The position numbers and the translations under genes were made by a program. A stretch of DNA of 7,529 nt, taken from Deltaproteobacteria bacterium. Its GTDB lineage: Bacteria; Desulfobacterota; Desulfobaccia; Desulfobaccales; 0-14-0-80-60-11. Under the pieces are notes generated by a model. The model was not told the DNA's origin and did no database searches. It saw nothing but the letters and a program-made list of their open reading frames with translations. Shown here piece after piece: positions 1 to 5,705 of this stretch (its first letter is position 1; every line of letters begins with the position of its first letter). Location: positions 1 to 7,529 of the forward strand of contig VGSO01000137.1 in NCBI GenBank assembly GCA_016874945.1, read 5' to 3'.

Positions 1-6
1 CGGATT

Positions 7-425
7 TTAGGGGGGAAAAGGGTGAGATTGTGCGCTTGTGGGGAGAGCTTCTCCACCACTAACCGCTTCTGGTTTGTCAGATGGGAGGTCTTTCTTAAAT
101 AATGCCATTTCTTCTGGGGTAAGTTTTTGAGTCAAAATCCATTCTTCAAAACACAAAGATTGCTTCGGTTTAAGACCATGCTTTTCCCTTTCGATGTTGA
201 TTTTTTCCATTTCTATTACATACTGATTGTAATCGCTCCTATATTTTGCAGCCACTTCCTTCAACTTAGCGTCTGCCTGCTTCGATTGGCCGACTGCTAA
301 GCCGGCCCCACCTGCTGCTAAGCCGGCGCCCCTACTGCCGCAGCAGCTACCAGAACCGGCAAGGCACATCCCTGGCTTCCTAGAGTGAAAAGAATTATAC
401 TAAGGGCTGCAATTAGCTTGTTCAT
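7..425 (-). pseudogene. Small lipoprotein of unknown function, split by a one-base frameshift
   Basis: An ATG at 425 opens a lipoprotein-type signal: MNK, then a hydrophobic stretch (LIAALSIILF), then a lipobox-like LGSQGC with the cysteine at residue 20. This frame stops at a TAG at 318-320 after 35 codons. Immediately before, a neighbouring frame opens and runs to a TAA at 7-9. It encodes a Gly/Ala-rich stretch (GAGLAAGGAGLAVG) and then a charged, mostly helical domain ending in FEEWILTQKLTPEEMALFKK and a Pro-rich tail. One extra C in the plus-strand CCCC run at 329-332 would join the two frames into a secreted, lipid-anchored protein of about 140 residues. The second frame read alone from ATG 369 would lack a signal, so I prefer the joined gene. 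Function is unknown. The charged domain looks like small hypothetical proteins of Desulfobacterota, from memory only. It lies beyond the terminator of the packaging operon and is probably a separate transcription unit. A real mutation and a homopolymer sequencing error are equally possible. Confidence 0.55.
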
Positions 426-439
426 AGAATAAATCCGAG

Positions 440-469
440 ATTATTTGCATACTTTTCTTAAATTATCAA
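440..469 (-). promoter_or_regulatory. Candidate promoter of the lipoprotein gene
   Basis: Read on the minus strand, TTGATA (464-469) is followed after 18 bases by AATAAT (440-445), 15 bases before the ATG at 425. A TTGACA lies slightly upstream (473-478) but has no -10 at a good distance. The region is AT-rich, so such matches arise easily. Confidence 0.25.
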
Positions 470-498
470 AACTGTCAAGATAAAATAAAAAATTATAT

Positions 499-514
499 CC
501 AGGACCTCTCCTGG
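499..514 (-). terminator. Short hairpin followed by an AT-rich tract
   Basis: CCAGGA (499-504) and TCCTGG (509-514) form a perfect 6-bp stem with a 4-base loop. On the minus strand the stem is followed by ATATAATTTTTT. The T run starts a few bases after the stem, so this is a weaker intrinsic terminator than the one at 649-683. It could be a backup terminator just ahead of the lipoprotein gene's promoter. Confidence 0.35.
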
Positions 515-648
515 GGCTTCTCATGCAGCCGGATGGTAGGGGTATCCTCTGAATGGGCCAAATTTCGCAATCTATAAGCCTCTCTGACAGCGAATTTTGA
601 CGAAAACCATTAGACCCTTACCTAATCCTTGCCTTCGCCGGAATCGTT

Positions 649-683
649 AAAAAATGGCCTCTAAATAAGGCTCTTAAGCCATT
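649..683 (-). terminator. Probable rho-independent terminator of the packaging operon
   Basis: On the minus strand AATGGC (683-678) pairs with GCCATT (658-653), and the closing arm runs into a stretch of six T (654-649). The loop contains a smaller GGCT/AGCC hairpin. It sits about 40 bases after the stop of the 724-1362 gene, the right place to end the operon. Confidence 0.5.
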
Positions 684-723
684 GATGATTAAGAACCGAT
701 GGAGGGCGGTTTGCTTAATTCGA

Positions 724-1362
724 TTAATATCCGAGTAGCCCGCCGCCTTCATCGTCGTCATCATCGTCATTATGGAAAAAACCACTTTCCCAATCATTTT
801 CGGTGGATTCGCAATGTTCAATAATACGTTGCGGGCCAGATTTGGGTTTCTTCTCGTATTCAAGTTGAAGCCAGAGATACAGGTGCGCCGCCGCATAACC
901 CAGGGCCGCCACAGGAGGAAAACGGAAAATATCAATAGGTTTGTCCTTGGGGAGATTGTTCAAATATCCAGGCAGGCCGCTTCCTTCTCCAAACCACAAC
1001 ACTTTGTTATCACCCCGAGTTAGCTCCCGAATGGCCTGTAAATAAAGCGTGGTAGCATCCGGCCTGTCAATATAGGGCGCCGGGGCCAGGGGTATAGGCT
1101 GCCCGTTTGCACCTTGAAATAAGAGGCTGACCATGGCCTCATTCATGGCGTCGCCATGCCATAGGGTGATGTCATATTTTTTCTGCAACTCCTGGCAGAC
1201 CTTGCGCATGGCGGGCAGGCTGATTTCCTCTTGTTCACTGACTACGCTTGCCGTATAGGTGGAGTCGGGCTTCGTGGCGTCCCACTCAACCTTGATGACC
1301 AAGGCAAAAGCCGGTTTATGCAGGTAGGGCCAGGAAAGGGCGGCAAAATACTTTTCAGCCAT
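724..1362 (-). CDS. Unrecognised protein encoded directly after the large terminase, with acidic tail
   Basis: I do not recognise this 212-residue protein. It is cytoplasmic in appearance, with no signal peptide or membrane segment. The first third reads as beta strands around ALVIKVEWD, then a helix-strand unit (LPAMRKVCQELQKKYDITLW), a central Pro-rich part (PIPLAPAPYIDRPD), and a tail with six consecutive Asp followed by EGGG. The terminase stop TGA and this ATG are 2 bases apart, and GAGG lies 5 bases before the ATG, so translation is probably coupled. A GTG at 1368 is an alternative start that would overlap the terminase stop. Position alone suggests a partner of the terminase or a DNA-binding or DNA-mimic protein. 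It does not resemble a portal, gpW-type connector or capsid protease. The strand-Asp pattern vaguely recalls an RNase H-like fold, but I would not rely on that. Confidence 0.8.
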   Translation of the reverse strand: MAEKYFAALSWPYLHKPAFALVIKVEWDATKPDSTYTASVVSEQEEISLPAMRKVCQELQKKYDITLWHGDAMNEAMVSLLFQGANGQPIPLAPAPYIDRPDATTLYLQAIRELTRGDNKVLWFGEGSGLPGYLNNLPKDKPIDIFRFPPVAALGYAAAHLYLWLQLEYEKKPKSGPQRIIEHCESTENDWESGFFHNDDDDDDEGGGLLGY

Positions 1363-1364
1363 AA

Positions 1365-2969
1365 TCACCTCAGATCGCAGCCGTCAAAAAGGCTGTCCAT
1401 TCCATATTGCCGGGCCATGGCCTCATAATTGAAGGCGTGGCGGAAATGGTCCGGCCCCAGTTTGACGTAAACATACCTTTTGGAGCCGGTTTCCTCGTCT
1501 TCTTCCAGTTTCTTCGCCACGTTGTGAAGGTGCTGGGCAAACTCCCGGACAATGCCGCACTCTTTTGGAAGGACCACCTGTCCCTGCATCACTTCGTTGT
1601 GGCTGGCGTCCAGGGCCTCAGTCCGGTTGCAGGCGACCGTCAGGTCCTTCTCGTTCCACTTGTATTTCCCTTTCTGGCGCTCCTGATAGTAATTCAGGAA
1701 CACCTTGCCTTTGTGTCTCTCGGCAAAGGCGCGGGCGTTCCTGGTTTCGGGCAGGGCATCCACCACGCACCGGGAGACGTTGAAGTTTTTCATCAGCCGG
1801 TCCAATTCTTCCCAATCCCGGTAAACCCCCAGGTGAACGATTTTCCCGGCCTTGTCCCATTGCCGCTTACCGATGACCACATGGAGGTCTTTCCCCTGGT
1901 CAACCCCCATGGTACAGGGGCCAGAATCGCTTGAGGCTATCCCTTCATTGCCGCACAGGGCTAACACTTCTTCCACGCTTAAGCGATTTTCAGCTTCTAC
2001 ATAGGCCACGCCGATCTTGAGGTTATAGAAGTCCTGAAGGTTATTGGTGGTGCGGTACTGATGGAGAATGTCGCCGGGGTCAACGTAATGGCTGAATAGC
2101 TGTGAATAATGGTAGCCCCGCTTCTCTGTCACCCCTGGCCTTTTAGCAACCCACTCCCCTACACTCGGGTTAAGTTCCCCCTGGCAGCTTGAGCAAGCCC
2201 GGATCACCCGGCCCCCTACTTCCAAGAGGCAACCGGGAAAGGTATCTTCCAGGCAGGTATAAGCCCCGCATTTTTCGCACTTGAGGAGCCAATAACGCTG
2301 ATCCGTCTCCTGAAAGGCTTTATCAATCCCATAGTCGGGGATGGTGGGGTTTGATAGTTTGTGGGATTCCCGAAACTCTGAATGACCCATGCGCTCCATG
2401 GCCATGTCCACCGCCTTCTGGGGGGCCTCGTCCAGTTCATCAAAGCAAATCAGGTCAACGGGAATAGACTTTAGCCCCACTCTGGAAACCATGCCCCGGA
2501 GATAAAGGAAGCTGTTCCATATCCTTTTAATGCCCGCCGCGTCCGTATCCCTTACCCACCTGCCAATGAAGGCGGGGTTGTCTTCAATCAGGGGTGCAAC
2601 CCGGCTGCGGCTGAAATCCAGAGCATCAGACCGGGAAGGGAACAGATAGAGAACGCCTTTATAGCCCCGGTATCTGGCCCCATAGAGGACCTTAAGGATT
2701 GCCTTAGTGGTCAAGCCAAGTTGGGCCGCCTTCATCTCCACCAGATAGGGGTGATTATCCTGGTAGGGCTGCCGGAGATATTCATGTTTATGGAAGGTGA
2801 AGGGTTTCCCGTCCAGGATGATGGGGGTTCCCTCAGCCCACGCCCCGATTGAGTGAAAATTATCGCCCTGGGGGTCGAATCTGCCCTCAATGGAGGTCAA
2901 GAGTTGATCGTATAGCGCTCTTTTCCTTGAGGTTACGGATGATTCGGTCCCGCACTTCGAGAGAAGCAT
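1365..2969 (-). CDS. Phage terminase large subunit, GpA-type (packaging ATPase and nuclease)
   Basis: This 534-residue protein pumps DNA into a capsid using ATP and cuts the concatemer. The ATPase half shows an adenine-binding region (FTFHKHEYLRQPY, 58-69), a degenerate Walker A (EMKAAQLGLTTK, 79-89), Walker B (DLICFDELD, with D177/E178) and the coupling motif SNPTIPDYGID (206-216). A four-cysteine zinc knuckle (C231, C234, C259, C262), usual in the GpA family, follows. The nuclease half has the expected acidic positions: D357 in GVDQGKD, D404 in VVDALPE and D507 in GPDHFRHAFNYE. Length is somewhat below lambda gpA, but all motifs are present, so it looks functional. The ATG at 2969 is supported by GGAGG nine bases upstream, which puts the first 83 bases inside the preceding gene. 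Identification is firm at family level. Confidence 0.93.
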   Translation of the reverse strand: MLLSKCGTESSVTSRKRALYDQLLTSIEGRFDPQGDNFHSIGAWAEGTPIILDGKPFTFHKHEYLRQPYQDNHPYLVEMKAAQLGLTTKAILKVLYGARYRGYKGVLYLFPSRSDALDFSRSRVAPLIEDNPAFIGRWVRDTDAAGIKRIWNSFLYLRGMVSRVGLKSIPVDLICFDELDEAPQKAVDMAMERMGHSEFRESHKLSNPTIPDYGIDKAFQETDQRYWLLKCEKCGAYTCLEDTFPGCLLEVGGRVIRACSSCQGELNPSVGEWVAKRPGVTEKRGYHYSQLFSHYVDPGDILHQYRTTNNLQDFYNLKIGVAYVEAENRLSVEEVLALCGNEGIASSDSGPCTMGVDQGKDLHVVIGKRQWDKAGKIVHLGVYRDWEELDRLMKNFNVSRCVVDALPETRNARAFAERHKGKVFLNYYQERQKGKYKWNEKDLTVACNRTEALDASHNEVMQGQVVLPKECGIVREFAQHLHNVAKKLEEDEETGSKRYVYVKLGPDHFRHAFNYEAMARQYGMDSLFDGCDLR

Positions 2970-3435
2970 CTGCTATCGCCTCCAAAACTTCCCGTTGAAA
3001 CTCGGCCACGGCCTTCACGTCAAAAAGAGTCTGGAATATCTCCAACTGGAGCTTTAATTGGCTGCGAATTTCCTGCATACACTTAAGGGCCAGTTCCTTG
3101 GGGTCCTTGCTCCCCGGCCCTACGGGTCCCAATTTTTCCAAGGCTTCCTTTTTAACCGCTTCGTCTTCGCCATTGACGCAAACCATGAGCAGGTCAAGAA
3201 GTTCATTCGCATGGTCATTGATCTTTAACAATTGGCTGGCGGCGTCGATCTCCCGTTTGACGATCTCCCCGGCATGGTGAAGGGTGATATTCCTGGCAAT
3301 CCCCAAGTTAAGCTGTTTAAGCCGCCGGGATACCGTCCCCTTGGAGACTTTGAGAATCCGGGCAATTTCCGAAACGCCGTTCCCTTTTCTAACTAACCGT
3401 TCTAATTGATAATCCGTGACTTTCCTTTGAGCCAT
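2887..3435 (-). CDS. HTH protein, putative terminase small subunit
   Basis: A 182-residue protein with an N-terminal helix-turn-helix (about 18-43: NGVSEIARILKVSKGTVSRR), a central helical region and a long charged C-terminal helix (FQREVLEAIADASLEVRDRIIRNLKEK). An N-terminal DNA-binding HTH plus a helical oligomerisation part is the plan of small terminases, which recognise the packaging site and recruit the large subunit. Its position immediately ahead of the large terminase, with an 83-base overlap, fits that role. The start ATG at 3435 has AAGG seven bases upstream. The HTH is visible. The terminase role is inferred from context, and a transcriptional regulator is the main alternative. 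Confidence 0.78.
   Translation of the reverse strand: MAQRKVTDYQLERLVRKGNGVSEIARILKVSKGTVSRRLKQLNLGIARNITLHHAGEIVKREIDAASQLLKINDHANELLDLLMVCVNGEDEAVKKEALEKLGPVGPGSKDPKELALKCMQEIRSQLKLQLEIFQTLFDVKAVAEFQREVLEAIADASLEVRDRIIRNLKEKSAIRSTLDLH
2979..2983 (-). promoter_or_regulatory. Ribosome-binding site inside the small-terminase gene
   Basis: GGAGG on the minus strand, nine bases before the ATG at 2969. It decides the start of the large terminase and lies within the coding sequence of the upstream gene, implying coupled translation. Confidence 0.7.
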
Positions 3436-3448
3436 ATCGAAACCTTAT

Positions 3449-3460
3449 GGAAACGTTTCC
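3449..3460. promoter_or_regulatory. Perfect 12-bp palindrome GGAAACGTTTCC
   Basis: Lies in the 37-base gap between the nuclease stop and the small-terminase start. A dyad with central CG recalls LacI/GalR-family operators, but it could also be a recognition site for the adjacent HTH protein. No regulator is assigned. Confidence 0.4.
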
Positions 3461-3472
3461 TATTGTGTTTCG

Positions 3473-3955
3473 TTAATTCGCTGCTCTGGGGTGTTGGCCG
3501 TTTTGTGCTCTGACCGCCTGTTTATACCGTTCCTCCATTTCCCGGAGATATTTGGAAAGAAGGGAATAGGTCAGGTATTCGGCCCCGGCCCGGTTCCCCG
3601 CCCAGACGATTGACAGCCGATACCGCACTTGAAAGGCAATGAGGCTTTGCAGAGCGGCGTGGGGTTTCATTTCCGACCGGTAACGCCCCTGGGAAACATC
3701 GGACAAGGGCGCTTCCACCACCACCGCAAACAGATCATAAGCCCGGCCCTTCTTCAGTTCCCGTTCAAACCGTTCCCGGTCCTTCCCCATGAGACAGCCG
3801 ATAAGGTCATTGAGGCTCTTACGCTCTATGGCCGCCCGGTCCTCGAATCCCGGCAAGGAATAATCCCCCACCGGCAAGCTGGCCGGTTCAGTTTCGGCCT
3901 CATACCCTTTAAAGTCGAAAGGCGCTTGCTCTCTGGTATCGACTAAGATTTTCAT
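3473..3955 (-). CDS. ERCC4-domain nuclease
   Basis: A 160-residue single-domain protein of the XPF/ERCC4 nuclease fold, which cuts branched or flap DNA. Counting from ATG 3955, the signature reads VDTREQAPF (residues 6-14), GDYS (30-33) and the catalytic IERKSLNDLIG (43-53), the V/I-ERK-x3-D motif of the family with E44, R45, K46 and D50. No helicase domain and no clear helix-hairpin-helix follow, so it is the minimal phage or archaeal-style form. In a replication/packaging operon it may resolve branched replication products before packaging, but that is inference. I prefer the ATG at 3955 because the domain begins right after it. A GTG at 3991 would add 12 residues, encoded partly by a tandem repeat. 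Neither start has a strong ribosome-binding site. Confidence 0.88.
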   Translation of the reverse strand: MKILVDTREQAPFDFKGYEAETEPASLPVGDYSLPGFEDRAAIERKSLNDLIGCLMGKDRERFERELKKGRAYDLFAVVVEAPLSDVSQGRYRSEMKPHAALQSLIAFQVRYRLSIVWAGNRAGAEYLTYSLLSKYLREMEERYKQAVRAQNGQHPRAAN

Positions 3956-3974
3956 TCTGGGAGTCTCTGATTTA

Positions 3975-3996
3975 TGACACCTGCTTGACACCTGCT
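3975..3996. repeat. Tandem 11-bp repeat TGACACCTGCT, two perfect copies
   Basis: Copies at 3975-3985 and 3986-3996, just upstream of the nuclease ATG and over its alternative GTG start. The 11-bp period puts both copies on the same face of the helix, as in a regulator-binding site. A chance duplication is also possible. Confidence 0.5.
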
Positions 3997-4048
3997 TTTA
4001 TAACTAATTAATATTACGGCTATTTCTCTTGCGCCATCCGATAAGGAA

Positions 4049-4315
4049 TCATGTGGCCGCCTGGACGGGTCCCCCGCCCGGCGCTTTCCGGGCCGCCCGA
4101 TGTTTGGCTCTTAACCATTCCCTGATTTCTTCCGGGTCAAATCTGATGCACTTCTCAAGCTGAATAAAAGGGATCACCCCCCGCCGGACCCACTCGTAAA
4201 CGGTCCCCTGGGCAACCTTCATCCCCCTGGCCAGTTCATCGGGCCGGATTAAATCTCCACGGGAGAGAAGGACCGGGAGGGGATCAATTTGCTTTTTTGC
4301 ACTCATGGCGTCCAT
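4049..4315 (-). CDS. AlpA/excisionase-like HTH protein
   Basis: An 88-residue DNA-binding protein of the MerR-like winged HTH class (AlpA/excisionase type). The core runs from about residue 22 to 68: IRPDELARGMKVAQGTVYEW, then VRRGVIPFIQLEKCIRFDPEEIREWL, the typical helix-turn-helix, wing, and final DPEEIREWL helix. A basic, Gly/Pro/Ala-rich tail follows. In satellites and integrated elements such proteins control excision or early transcription. It is encoded just after the iteron region and before the nuclease and terminase genes, so it may govern the packaging half of the cluster. ATG 4315 and ATG 4306 are both possible starts, and neither has a clear ribosome-binding site. Confidence 0.85.
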   Translation of the reverse strand: MDAMSAKKQIDPLPVLLSRGDLIRPDELARGMKVAQGTVYEWVRRGVIPFIQLEKCIRFDPEEIREWLRAKHRAARKAPGGGPVQAAT

Positions 4316-4332
4316 TACGAAAGGTGTTTAAT

Positions 4333-4442
4333 CCCAAGTTTTTGCAGTAATCATTGACCCAAGTGACCCAAGTGACCCTATTTTCCATAAAGTCCTTACG
4401 CGAGGGGGGTGCATATGAAGTTTATTGGAATCAAGGTCACTT
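4333..4442. repeat. Iteron-like TGACCCAAG repeats with inverted copy; candidate origin
   Basis: TGACCCAAG occurs at 4355-4363 and 4364-4372, followed by a partial third unit TGACCC (4373-4378). A partial CCCAAGT lies at 4333-4339 and an inverted GGTCACTT at 4435-4442. The stretch is the 130-base gap between the primase stop and the HTH gene. P4-type primase-helicases start replication at repeat-bearing origins, so repeats beside this gene suggest an origin or a regulator site. The role is inferred. Confidence 0.45.
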
Positions 4443-4445
4443 CCC

Positions 4446-5648
4446 TCACTCAGCCCGCAACCCAATCCCATGTCTGACCGCCCTCCCCCCTGTGCCTCTT
4501 TTCCCTTCAGAGCCACGCTCCGTGAGGTTTAAACCGAAATCCCTTTGGCTGAGAGGCTTCTTTTCGCCGTTTTCTTCCGCCCATGCCGTGTAAGCTTTAT
4601 AAAGGTCCGCCGCCGGGACTGAAGCCCCTTGTGCAATGATGCAGCGTTCGGCCAGGAATTCCGCCAGGGTGTCCATTTCCTGCCGGTAATTCTGGGTTGC
4701 ATCCTGGACCGCCTGGGGTGGGGTTAGTCCTTCGAACTGCCAGCTTAGACAGCCCTCTACGGCCCAATTTAGGATGCCGGGCAACTCGGCCTTTAATTTC
4801 CCGGGAAGTTCCTTGTCCTGTTCTTTTTCTGGAATCTGGACGGTGAATGGTATCAGCCGAATCCGCCGCCAAATGGCGTGGTCGGTTCCCCGGATTACCG
4901 GCTTATGATTTGCCGCCAGGAAGATTTTGAATTCCGGTTTGAATTCGAAATGCTCAGAATAAAGGAAGCGGGCTTTCAGCTTGTCGCCGCCGGTCATCTG
5001 CTTAATAAGCACTTCGGCCATGCGCCGGCCCGATTCGATTTCCACCGCGGTGACAAACCTGGCTCCCCGCAAGTCCGCCACGTCATTGGAAATGGGGCTG
5101 CTGTGGCGCTTAAGCAAAAAGGTTTCGCTGGTGGTCTGAGTGGCGTAATCCCCCAGCAAGGCTTGAATGACTTCCAGGAAGGTGCTCTTGCCATTGGCCC
5201 CCAGGCCGTAAAGAAAGAAAAGACATTGCTCCCTGGCGTCCCCGGTCAAGGCATACCCCACGGCCTTTTGCAGAAACTCCATCGTGGGGCCATTGCCGTT
5301 CATAATCTTTTCCAGAAACCCCCACCAGGCGGGACATTGGGCCTCCCGGTCATATTTTACGGGAGCCATTTTGGTAATCAGGTCGCCCCGCCGGTGTTCC
5401 CGTAATTCTCCGGTTCTCAGATCGATGCAGCCGTTCACCACATTTAAGAGCCACATATCACGGTCCAAATCAGCCGGAAGAAGGGCAACCCCCGGCTCAC
5501 TCCGGGCCGAATTAATCATGGCCTGGCGCTTTGAGTCGGATTCAGACCGTCTGGCATGATCCGCCAGGGCCTCCCGAAGTTCCTTTTTTTCACAGGCTGC
5601 GGCTTCGGCATAGATGTTTCTCACGGTGTCCTTCGCCCGCCGGTCCAC
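4446..5648 (-). CDS. Primase-helicase, C-terminal part (D5_N and SF3-type helicase, P4 family)
   Basis: This is the second part of the gene that begins at 6743, in the same frame, separated only by the TGA at 5703-5705. It unwinds DNA at the origin and fork. Counting from the GTG at 5648, residues about 10-140 form the D5_N-type region (VRNIYAEAAA through MWLLNVVNGCIDLRTGEL). The ATPase follows: Walker A GLGANGKST at 148-156, a Walker B-like strand RFVTAVEIES, sensor-1 KIFLAANHKP and an arginine-rich AIWRRIRLIPF. The end carries a short winged-helix-like region. It closes with TGA at 4446-4448, followed by further in-frame stops, so the true end is here. GTG 5648 is only the first possible restart. 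It has GGGG too close to it to be a good ribosome-binding site, so independent expression of this part is doubtful. Without it the element has no visible helicase. Confidence 0.85.
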   Translation of the reverse strand: MDRRAKDTVRNIYAEAAACEKKELREALADHARRSESDSKRQAMINSARSEPGVALLPADLDRDMWLLNVVNGCIDLRTGELREHRRGDLITKMAPVKYDREAQCPAWWGFLEKIMNGNGPTMEFLQKAVGYALTGDAREQCLFFLYGLGANGKSTFLEVIQALLGDYATQTTSETFLLKRHSSPISNDVADLRGARFVTAVEIESGRRMAEVLIKQMTGGDKLKARFLYSEHFEFKPEFKIFLAANHKPVIRGTDHAIWRRIRLIPFTVQIPEKEQDKELPGKLKAELPGILNWAVEGCLSWQFEGLTPPQAVQDATQNYRQEMDTLAEFLAERCIIAQGASVPAADLYKAYTAWAEENGEKKPLSQRDFGLNLTERGSEGKRGTGGRAVRHGIGLRAE

Positions 5649-5702
5649 TTCCCCGGATTCATCTTTAATCCACCGCGTACCATCATTGACCAGCCACTTT
5701 CC

Positions 5703-5705
5703 TCA
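5703..5705 (-). other. In-frame TGA at codon 347 of the primase-helicase gene
   Basis: The frame reads LRYCYP-stop-GKWLVNDGTRW, and coding continues without a frame change for 418 more codons. In related primases, as I remember them, this linker reads Pro-Trp-Gly-Lys-Trp, so one G-to-A change (TGG to TGA) explains the stop. Confidence 0.8.

Larger units (their letters stand above)
426..723. other. Non-coding stretch between lipoprotein gene and packaging operon
   Basis: About 300 bases with no credible gene. Reading frames that cross it overlap the 724-1362 gene and show no coding character. It holds two hairpins on the minus strand (649-683 and 499-514) and a possible promoter for the leftmost gene. 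I saw no attachment-site core or tRNA end. Confidence 0.6.

Noticed and set aside
294..327. Direct repeats as a CRISPR or attachment site
   Set aside because: Only two 13-bp copies at a 21-bp, in-frame period, explained by a repeated Gly-Ala-Gly-Leu-Ala peptide.
618..935. Minus-strand open frame of 105 codons across the end of the 724-1362 gene
   Set aside because: Wrong frame; its Met/Thr run is the Asp repeat read out of frame, and it crosses the terminator hairpin.
1407..1934. Plus-strand open frame of 175 codons
   Set aside because: Antisense shadow of the large terminase gene, with no family motifs and no ribosome-binding site.
4328..4516. Minus-strand frame encoding a Gly-Ser-Leu repeat
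   Set aside because: The repeat comes from the iterons, and the rest overlaps the primase C-terminus in another frame.
4878..5405. Plus-strand open frame of 175 codons
   Set aside because: Antisense to the helicase domain, whose Walker and sensor motifs prove the minus-strand frame.
5703..5705. Selenocysteine at the in-frame TGA
   Set aside because: I expect Trp here, not Cys or Sec, and saw no convincing SECIS-like hairpin directly after the codon.
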